Origin: Burkholderiales bacterium
GTDB taxonomy: Bacteria; Pseudomonadota; Gammaproteobacteria; Burkholderiales; CAIKXV01
Length of the DNA stretch: 5,997 nucleotides
Assembly (NCBI GenBank): GCA_019751575.1
Contig: JAIENF010000626.1
Span: 1 to 5,997, forward strand
Direction: 5' to 3'
Position 1 is the first letter of the stretch. Every line of letters starts with the position of its first letter. The position numbers were made by a program, and so were the translations under genes. The notes beneath the pieces were generated by a model, which did not search any database, had not been told where the DNA came from, and saw only the letters and a list, made by a program, of their open reading frames with translations. Positions 1 through 4,722 of this stretch are shown here, one piece after another.

Positions 1-383
1 CCACCCTTGACCAGCACCTGCGGCCGCACTGCGACCACGAGGTCCAGCGGCGTGTCCGCGTCGAACCAGGTGACGAGGTCGACGCACTCCAGCGCTGCCA
101 TGACCGCCATCCGGTCGGCGAGCGTGTTCACCGGTCGATCGTCGCCCTTGCCGAGGCGACGCACCGATTCATCGCTGTTCAGCGCGACGACCAGCGAGGC
201 GCCGAGTGCCCGGGCCTGGGCGAGATAGGTGACATGACCGCGGTGCAACAGGTCGAAGCAGCCGTTGGTGAAGACGACCGGGGCCTCGAGCCGTGCCGCC
301 CGCGCCGCCGCCTGTTCCGGCGGGCACAGCTTGCGCTCGAAGGCCGGCGGAGGCGCGGGTTTCGCTGCAGCCTCGTCCGGCAT
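1..383 (-). CDS. rfaE2: D-glycero-beta-D-manno-heptose 1-phosphate adenylyltransferase (RfaE domain II), 3' end cut off
   Basis: This enzyme activates heptose 1-phosphate with ATP to ADP-heptose, the precursor of the LPS inner-core heptoses; it is cytosolic. About 127 residues are visible. The first 30 or so are a variable Ala/Pro-rich leader. They are followed by [12 protein letters not shown] (about residues 39-50), which holds the HxGH nucleotidyltransferase motif (H47, H50), then by [12 protein letters not shown] (69-80) with the RPV that follows, and [11 protein letters not shown] further on. These are hallmark stretches of the RfaE C-terminal domain. The family is about 160 residues long, so roughly the last 30-35 lie beyond position 1. 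A short N-terminus with no sugar-kinase domain shows that this is the split form, not fused HldE. The ATG at 383 lies 4 nt after the stop of the diiron gene, with no clear Shine-Dalgarno, which suggests translational coupling. Its place after a B12-type regulator and a diiron enzyme is not explained by LPS synthesis. Identification is firm; only the start is slightly uncertain. Confidence 0.93.
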   Translation of the reverse strand, partial: MPDEAAAKPAPPPAFERKLCPPEQAAARAARLEAPVVFTNGCFDLLHRGHVTYLAQARALGASLVVALNSDESVRRLGKGDDRPVNTLADRMAVMAALECVDLVTWFDADTPLDLVVAVRPQVLVKG

Positions 384-387
384 CGGA

Positions 388-1263
388 TCAGGCCGGGGCG
401 GGCGTGCCTGCCACCGCTGCCGGGACGACAGGCGCGACGGCGGCATTCAGCGTCTTGCGGTAGCGGTTGAGCGATTGCACGGTATCGAAGTTCTCGCCCA
501 GCAGCGTCGACAGCTTCTTCAGGATGGAACCGACGACCTTGCCCTCCCAGTCGCGGTCGAAGCGGATCTGCTGGTCGAGCCAGTGCTCGAGCCAGGCCGG
601 ATCGGGCAGCCGGCTCTGCACCGTGTCGTTCGGGAACAGGGACTTGCTCACATGGAGGTTGGTCGGGTGCAGCGCCTGGCCGGTACGGCCGGCGGAGGCC
701 ATCAGCACGCCGACCTTGGCGAACGCCCGGCGCGCGTCGTCGCCCAACTTCTCGATCGCCTGCTGCATGTAGCGCAGGTAAGCCCCGCCATGGCGGGCCT
801 CGTCATGGGACAGCAGCCGGTAGATGTGCTGGATCACCGGTTCGGTATGCCATTCGGCCGCGCACTGGTACCACTGGGTGAGGCGCAATTCGCCGCAGAA
901 ATGCAGCGTCAGCGTCTCGAGGTAGGGCGCGGGGTCGAACTCGAACCGGACTGCATGCAGTTCTTCTTCGGTCGGCAGCAGGTCCGGACGGAAGCGGCGC
1001 AGGTACTCCATGAGCACCAGCGAATGCTTCTGCTCTTCGTAGAACCAGACCGACATGAACGCGGAGAAGTCGCTGTCATGCCGGTTGTCGCGCAGGAACA
1101 TCTCGGTCGCCGGCAGTGCAGACCATTCCGTGATCGCGTTCATCTTGATCGTTCGCGCCTGCTCGTCGCTGAGCAGTGCAGGGTCGAACGTGTCCCACGG
1201 GACGTCATCTGCCATGTTCCAGCGGACTTTCTCCAGCTGGCGGAAGATCTTCGGATATAGCAT
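388..1263 (-). CDS. Ferritin-like diiron protein, acyl-ACP desaturase-like
   Basis: A predicted soluble all-helical protein of 291 residues. It carries the six-ligand diiron pattern of the acyl-ACP desaturase/ferritin-like superfamily: an early helix with E46 ([11 protein letters not shown]), EEQKH with E77xxH80, a third-helix Glu (E125 in [11 protein letters not shown]137 is the alternative) and DEARH with E155xxH158. The E-ExxH-E-ExxH spacing (31, 48 and 30 residues) resembles plant stearoyl-ACP desaturase (38, 53 and 33, from memory), with shorter loops. Such enzymes activate O2 to desaturate or oxidise acyl chains; the substrate here is unknown. The start is the ATG at 1263 ([15 protein letters not shown]), 7 nt after the regulator stop. 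The open frame extends upstream to 1503, but that part runs through the regulator gene and does not look like this family. There is no signal peptide or membrane segment, and the C-terminus is a low-complexity Ala/Pro/Val tail. It could instead be a ferritin-like oxidase unrelated to lipids. The diiron fold is well supported; the function is open. Confidence 0.85.
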   Translation of the reverse strand: MLYPKIFRQLEKVRWNMADDVPWDTFDPALLSDEQARTIKMNAITEWSALPATEMFLRDNRHDSDFSAFMSVWFYEEQKHSLVLMEYLRRFRPDLLPTEEELHAVRFEFDPAPYLETLTLHFCGELRLTQWYQCAAEWHTEPVIQHIYRLLSHDEARHGGAYLRYMQQAIEKLGDDARRAFAKVGVLMASAGRTGQALHPTNLHVSKSLFPNDTVQSRLPDPAWLEHWLDQQIRFDRDWEGKVVGSILKKLSTLLGENFDTVQSLNRYRKTLNAAVAPVVPAAVAGTPAPA

Positions 1264-1270
1264 GGGGGAT

Positions 1271-2200
1271 TCAGTCGGAAAGGCGGGCCCGCCTTTCGCC
1301 GAGGGCGGTGATGATCTGGTCAAGTCCGCGAAGCACTTCGATGCCCTCCCCGGGCGTACGGGCGCGCAACATGGCATCGCCGCCGACCCAGAGGGGTATG
1401 CGGGACGGAAGCATCTCGCGCAATTCACGAATACTACCGGTGGCCAGCCGTGCAGGGAACGCGGAACTGAAGGAAATCGCCACGATGTCCACGTCGTGTG
1501 CAATTGCCGCCGCCAGGATGTCCGTGGCCGGCGTCTCGACGCCGAGCGGCACGCAGTAGACGCCCTCGAGCGTGAGGAGCGCCTCCGCCATCAGCAGGCC
1601 CATGCCGTGCTGCTCGCCGGGCAGCGTGGTCAGCAGCACGCGCGGCGAGTGGCCGCGGAGCTGGATGCTGGCGATCGCATTGCGCAGCAGGCCCTGCATC
1701 TGCTCGGTGTAGAGGTGTTCCTCGAAGACCGCGATCTCGCCGCGTACCCAGGCGTTGCCGATGGCCCGGTTCAGCGGGACGACGATGTCGAGCACGAACC
1801 TGCGCAGCCCGTCGCGCAGCAGGTTCTGGGTGAGCATCTGGCGCAGCTCGAGCGACTTGTGCGACCGGACCAGGTCCAGCAGCGCTTCGACATCCGCGCT
1901 GTGCGCGGGGCTCTCTGCCTCGTTGCACAGTGCGTTGAGCTCGTCCAGCGACTTGTCGATGATCTTGCTCGGACGGTGGCCCTGGTCGAGCAGACGCTTG
2001 AGCAGGCGCAGCTTGTCGACCTGGTCGGACGGGTAGATGCGTTCGCCATGCGCATCGCGGTAAGGCTGCGGGAATCCGTATCGGCGCTCCCAGACGCGCA
2101 GCGCGTCCTTGGAAAGACCGGTGTCGCGCTCGACGGAACTGATGTTCACCGGTGCGCGTTCAGCGCCCGGTTCCTCAACCACCGAAGTTTTCTTGTCCAT
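1271..2200 (-). CDS. MerR-family regulator with cobalamin-binding domain (CarH/LitR-type, likely light sensor)
   Basis: A 309-residue regulator. Residues 18-85 are a MerR winged helix-turn-helix (TGLSKDALRVWERRYGFP, then GERIYPSDQVDKLRLLKRLL). Residues about 105-180 are the helical cap, and 185-305 the Rossmann-like B12-binding domain. The cap holds W151-x9-E161-H162, the Wx9EH motif of AdoCbl-dependent CarH/LitR photoreceptors. The B12 domain holds E196-x-H198-x-x-G201 (GEQHGMG), whose His is the lower axial cobalt ligand, and a GG turn in LWVGGDAM. Known members bind DNA as AdoCbl tetramers in the dark and dissociate when light breaks the Co-C bond. In CarH the residue after the Trp is the His that becomes the upper ligand after photolysis; here it is V152. 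The start is ATG 2200; an in-frame TTG at 2218 would add six residues, and neither has a good Shine-Dalgarno. It is divergent from a lipid-modification operon, its likely target, and probably autoregulated. The family is firm; light sensing is inferred. Confidence 0.9.
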   Translation of the reverse strand: MDKKTSVVEEPGAERAPVNISSVERDTGLSKDALRVWERRYGFPQPYRDAHGERIYPSDQVDKLRLLKRLLDQGHRPSKIIDKSLDELNALCNEAESPAHSADVEALLDLVRSHKSLELRQMLTQNLLRDGLRRFVLDIVVPLNRAIGNAWVRGEIAVFEEHLYTEQMQGLLRNAIASIQLRGHSPRVLLTTLPGEQHGMGLLMAEALLTLEGVYCVPLGVETPATDILAAAIAHDVDIVAISFSSAFPARLATGSIRELREMLPSRIPLWVGGDAMLRARTPGEGIEVLRGLDQIITALGERRARLSD

Positions 2201-2209
2201 GGTGCAGAT

Positions 2210-2222
2210 TAGACACAAGCGA
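2210..2222. repeat. Candidate operator half, repeat copy 1
   Basis: TAGACACAAGCGA matches copy 2 at 2262-2273 (TAGGACAAGCGA) apart from a one-base length difference; the common core ACAAGCGA is exact. It begins 10 bp upstream of the regulator ATG, so a protein bound here would block regulator transcription or its earliest elongation. A role as a binding site for the neighbouring MerR/B12 regulator is inferred from position only. Confidence 0.35.
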
Positions 2223-2261
2223 AGGGATTTGCTGAGGCTACATCAGGCAGGCGATACTGAC

Positions 2262-2278
2262 TAGGACAAGCGATTTGT
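2262..2278. promoter_or_regulatory. Candidate operator, repeat copy 2 with dyad ACAA-N5-TTGT
   Basis: This second copy of the ACAAGCGA repeat runs on into TTTGT, giving a short inverted repeat ACAA-GCGAT-TTGT at 2266-2278. The two ACAAGCGA cores are 51 bp apart, close to five helical turns, which would suit a tetrameric CarH/LitR-type repressor contacting both. A weak rightward promoter-like pair (TTGCTG at 2229, GATACT at 2253, 18-bp spacer) lies between the copies, so this site would cover its start point. The element is short and could be chance. Confidence 0.35.
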
Positions 2279-2387
2279 GCGGGCAGGCCTTGCCGAGAGC
2301 GGAATCGGCCGACGAACGCCCGCGGTAGCCGCCCGGTAACCCGGTGGCGCAGATCATGCAGCACACGGTGAGCCCTTGCAAACAGGG

Positions 2388-2415
2388 TTGTCAGGATACG
2401 ACGCTCGATTAAGAT
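2388..2415 (+). promoter_or_regulatory. Candidate sigma-70 promoter of the flavoprotein-DUF1365-methyltransferase operon
   Basis: TTGTCA (2388-2393, five of six matches to the -35 consensus) and TAAGAT (2410-2415, four of six to the -10) are separated by 16 bp. They point at the GTG at 2484 and leave a leader of about 60 nt. A small dyad ACA-N4-TGT (2382-2391) overlaps the -35 element. This is the best promoter match found by eye in the intergenic region; an ECF-type promoter cannot be excluded. Confidence 0.42.
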
Positions 2416-2467
2416 CGCCTGTCGCCGGCCCGGCTGGCGTGCGGCCAGAAGATCCCGGCACCAAACC

Positions 2468-2474
2468 AGAAGGA
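2468..2474 (+). promoter_or_regulatory. Shine-Dalgarno that sets the GTG start of the flavoprotein
   Basis: AGAAGGA lies 9 nt before the GTG at 2484. A nearby ATG at 2474 is out of frame with the flavoprotein and overlaps this element, so it is not the start. The GTG start places the dinucleotide-binding strand at residues 5-9, the usual position for this family. Confidence 0.7.
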
Positions 2475-2483
2475 TGACGGCGG

Positions 2484-3851
2484 GTGCAGCAGACAACGAT
2501 AGCAGTGGTGGGTTCCGGCATATCCGGATTGGCCACGGCCTGGCTCCTTCGCGATCGGTACAAGGTAACCCTGTTCGAGGGCGGCGACCGGCCGGGCGGC
2601 CATACCAACACGATCGACGTGGATGTCGCCGGGCAGCGCTTTCCGGTGGACACCGGATTCCTCGTGTTCAATGAGCGGACCTATCCCAACCTGATCGCGA
2701 TGTTCGACCTGCTGGGCGTGCCGTCGACCACCAGCGAGATGTCGTTCAGCGTCTGCATCGAGCAGCCCCGGGTCGAGTGGGCCGGCACGTCGATCGCATC
2801 GCTGTTCGCGCAGAAGCGCAACCTGCTCAGCCCGCGCTTCCGGCGGATGCTCTCCGACATCGCCCGCTTCAACCGCGAGGCGCCCGGCTTCGTCGAGCCG
2901 GATCCCTCGCGCCCGATGGACCTCGGCAGCTTCCTGGAACGCGGCCGCTATGGAGACGCGTTCCGCGACTGGTACCTGCTGCCGATGGCGGCGGCGATCT
3001 GGTCCTGCCCGGTGGACACCATGCGGGCGTTCCCGGTGGCGAGCTTCATCCGCTTCTTCGTGAACCACGGGCTGCTCCAGGTGACGCGCCGGCCGCGCTG
3101 GATGACCGTCACCGGCGGCGGGCGCGAATACGTGCGCCGCCTGTGTGCCGACCTTGCCGACGTGCGACTGTCGACGCCGGTCACCCGGGTGCGCCGCCTG
3201 GCAGACGGGGCCGAGGTCACCGCCGCCGGGCGCGTCGAACGGTTCGACCAGGTCGTGTTCGCCTGTCATTCCGACGAAGCCCTCGCGCTGCTGTCCGATG
3301 CCTCGGCCGAGGAATCCGCGTTGCTCGGCGCGGTGCGCTACCAGCCCAACGTGGCGTGGCTGCATACCGACGAGTCGTTCCTGCCGCGTGCGCGCGTGGC
3401 CCGGGCCGCATGGAACTACTCGGGTACTGGCACCGGGGGCAGGCCTGGTCCCGCGCCCGGCGCCGAGGCGGCCGCGTCGGTCAGCGTGACCTACCTGATC
3501 AACCGCCTGCAGCCGCTGCCGGTGCAGACACCGGTGATGGTGACCCTGAATCCGCATCGTCCGGTGGACCCGGCGCAGGTGATCCGTCGCATCGAGTACG
3601 CACATCCGATGCTCGATGCGGCGGCACTCGCCGCCCAGCAGCGGCTGCCGTCGATCCAGGGGATCCGCCGCACCTGGTACTGCGGTGCCTGGACCGGCTA
3701 CGGGTTCCATGAAGATGGCCTGAAATCGGCCCTGGCAGTCGCGGCGGCCCTCGGCGTCGAGGCGCCCTGGGCCACTCCGGCCGTCGGCGCGCCTCAGCCT
3801 GAGGTCGCGGCGGCCACGTCGGTCCGGTCGGCCACGGCGGCCTCGGCATGA
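2484..3851 (+). CDS. FAD/NAD-binding amine-oxidase-like protein (COG2907 type)
   Basis: A 455-residue flavoprotein of the family that accompanies DUF1365 and CFA-like genes. The N-terminal Rossmann motif is GSGISG (10-15), with E32 ending the second strand and an RPGG turn (36-39) of the flavin amine oxidase/desaturase type. Family-specific stretches include DTGFLVFNERTYPNL, YLINRLQPLP (337-346) and the C-terminal FAD-contact segment YCGAWTGYGFHEDG (399-412). Relatives act on lipids or carotenoids; in Rhodobacter sphaeroides a flavin amine oxidase-type gene is reported, as I recall, to be needed to turn methylated unsaturated acyl chains into furan fatty acids. It starts with GTG and is the first gene of the rightward operon; the DUF1365 ATG follows its stop after 10 nt. 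Two oddities are a Gly/Pro/Ala-rich insert at about 314-331, between the W-N-Y strand and the next strand, and an Ala-rich tail after about residue 427. The fold is certain; the exact reaction is inferred. Confidence 0.9.
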   Translation: MQQTTIAVVGSGISGLATAWLLRDRYKVTLFEGGDRPGGHTNTIDVDVAGQRFPVDTGFLVFNERTYPNLIAMFDLLGVPSTTSEMSFSVCIEQPRVEWAGTSIASLFAQKRNLLSPRFRRMLSDIARFNREAPGFVEPDPSRPMDLGSFLERGRYGDAFRDWYLLPMAAAIWSCPVDTMRAFPVASFIRFFVNHGLLQVTRRPRWMTVTGGGREYVRRLCADLADVRLSTPVTRVRRLADGAEVTAAGRVERFDQVVFACHSDEALALLSDASAEESALLGAVRYQPNVAWLHTDESFLPRARVARAAWNYSGTGTGGRPGPAPGAEAAASVSVTYLINRLQPLPVQTPVMVTLNPHRPVDPAQVIRRIEYAHPMLDAAALAAQQRLPSIQGIRRTWYCGAWTGYGFHEDGLKSALAVAAALGVEAPWATPAVGAPQPEVAAATSVRSATAASA

Positions 3852-3861
3852 GGGTGCCGCG

Positions 3862-4647
3862 ATGAGCGAGTGCCCGCTCACGCCTGCGCTGTGTGCCGGC
3901 GAGGTGCTGCACCGGCGTTTCGTGCCGGTCGGTCACGCGTTCCGCTATCCGGCGTTCTTCCTTCGCCTGCCACTGTCCTGGCTCGAGTCGGGTCGGCCGC
4001 AGGATCGCCCCCGCCTGCTCGGCATCGACCGCTTCAACCTGTTCAGCGTGATGCGCCGCGACTACGGTGCGCGCGACGGTTCGCCGCTGTTGCCCTGGAT
4101 CCGCGGCCTGCTGTCCGACAACGGGTTGCGGGACGCGGACGGCGAAGTGGTGCTCTACACCCTGCCGCGCGTGCTGGGGTACGCGTTCAACCCGGTGAGC
4201 TTCTGGATGTGCCATGACCGGCAGGGCCGGCTGCGCGCGGTGCTGTGCGAAGTCAGCAACACGTTCGGCGAGCACCACAACTACCTGGTGTCGAGCGGGG
4301 ATGGTGGCCCGATCGGCACCGGCGCATGCCTGCGCGCGCGCAAGGTGTTCCATGTCTCGCCGTTCTTCCCGGTGGATGGCGAGTACCGCTTCCGCTTCCA
4401 CGAATCGGCTGGCCGGAGCCTGTTCCGGATCGAGTACCACCGCGCTGGCCAGCCTCAGCTCAACACCTCGTTGTCCGGCACGGCCGCAATGCCGACCGAC
4501 CTGCGCCTGCTGCGCGCGTTCCTGCGCCTGCCATGGCTGATGGTGGGCGTGATCGCACGCATCCACCTGCAGGCCCTGAAACTGTGGTGGAAGGGGGCGG
4601 TGTTCCATCGCAAGCCCATGCCACCCGCTGAAACGACGACGCGCTGA
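3862..4647 (+). CDS. DUF1365 family protein (furan/methyl fatty acid locus)
   Basis: A 261-residue member of DUF1365 (Pfam PF07103, COG3496), near the usual family length. Signature stretches are LGIDRFNLFSVMRRDYG (about 52-68), LGYAFNPVSFWMC (105-117), EVSNTFGEHHNY (130-141) and KVFHVSPFFPVDGEYRFRF (161-179). The conserved His, Asn and Glu residues in these could form a metal or substrate site, but no mechanism is assigned here. The C-terminal part (about 215-250) is rich in Leu, Trp and basic residues and may bind the membrane as an amphipathic helix; no signal peptide is seen. The ATG has AGGG 7 nt upstream, partly within the stop region of the flavoprotein, so the two are probably coupled. 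Homologues are almost always beside a flavin amine-oxidase-like and a CFA-like gene; as I recall, a DUF1365 homologue in Rhodobacter sphaeroides is required for furan fatty acid formation from methylated chains. Family certain, role inferred. Confidence 0.92.
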   Translation: MSECPLTPALCAGEVLHRRFVPVGHAFRYPAFFLRLPLSWLESGRPQDRPRLLGIDRFNLFSVMRRDYGARDGSPLLPWIRGLLSDNGLRDADGEVVLYTLPRVLGYAFNPVSFWMCHDRQGRLRAVLCEVSNTFGEHHNYLVSSGDGGPIGTGACLRARKVFHVSPFFPVDGEYRFRFHESAGRSLFRIEYHRAGQPQLNTSLSGTAAMPTDLRLLRAFLRLPWLMVGVIARIHLQALKLWWKGAVFHRKPMPPAETTTR

Positions 4648-4722
4648 CGCAGCCGCCGCCGTCTTGGGTCGTGTCGTGCACGGTCTTGCATCACGCCCGA
4701 TACATGCAGAAAGGTTAGATCG
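4648..4722 (+). other. Short intergenic gap with methyltransferase ribosome binding site
   Basis: These 75 bp lie between the DUF1365 stop and the methyltransferase ATG. AGAAAGG (4708-4714) sits 8 nt before the ATG and is a good Shine-Dalgarno. A short perfect palindrome CGTGCACG (4675-4682) is present. There is no hairpin followed by a T-run, so nothing suggests termination, and no convincing internal promoter; the three rightward genes most likely share a transcript. Confidence 0.55.

Larger units (their letters stand above)
2201..2483. promoter_or_regulatory. Divergent intergenic control region
   Basis: These 283 bp separate the leftward regulator unit from the rightward lipid operon and must hold both promoters. 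The stretch is visibly richer in A/T near both ends than the flanking genes, as expected for control DNA, and no reading frame in it resembles a protein. It contains a repeated ACAAGCGA element near the regulator, a sigma-70-like promoter near the flavoprotein, and GC-rich hairpins at about 2322-2332 (GCGG-TAG-CCGC) and 2423-2439 (7-bp stem including one G-U pair, CCG loop). The second hairpin would lie in the flavoprotein mRNA leader. I found no convincing -35/-10 pair for the regulator. A TCTAAT hexamer 10 nt before its ATG could be a -10 of a nearly leaderless transcript, but its -35 match is poor. Confidence 0.7.

Noticed and set aside
265..1260. 331-codon plus-strand open frame opposite the diiron gene
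   Set aside because: The minus-strand frame has the full diiron ligand set; this one has only Arg/Gln/Val-rich composition typical of a complementary frame.
1264..1503. N-terminal extension of the diiron protein to position 1503
   Set aside because: This part lies entirely within the regulator's coding sequence in another frame and its translation is not protein-like; the ATG at 1263 fits the family start.
1055..2212. 385-codon plus-strand open frame opposite the MerR/B12 regulator
   Set aside because: The opposite strand encodes unmistakable MerR and cobalamin motifs; this frame crosses the regulator-diiron gene boundary and shows no family features.
2322..2348. GC-rich hairpins in the intergenic region as a riboswitch, for example for cobalamin
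   Set aside because: Only short stems are present and no B12-box-like conserved core was seen; cobalamin riboswitches are about 200 nt with several conserved motifs.
2409..3881. Long 490-codon minus-strand open frame antisense to the flavoprotein gene
   Set aside because: It runs opposite a clearly recognisable flavoprotein and has Arg/Gly/His-rich composition without any family motif, as expected for the antisense frame of high-GC DNA.
4648..4722. Terminator or independent promoter between DUF1365 and the methyltransferase
   Set aside because: There is no GC-rich hairpin with a T-run, and TTGCAT (4686) has no acceptable -10 at proper spacing; the CGTGCACG palindrome is too short to interpret.
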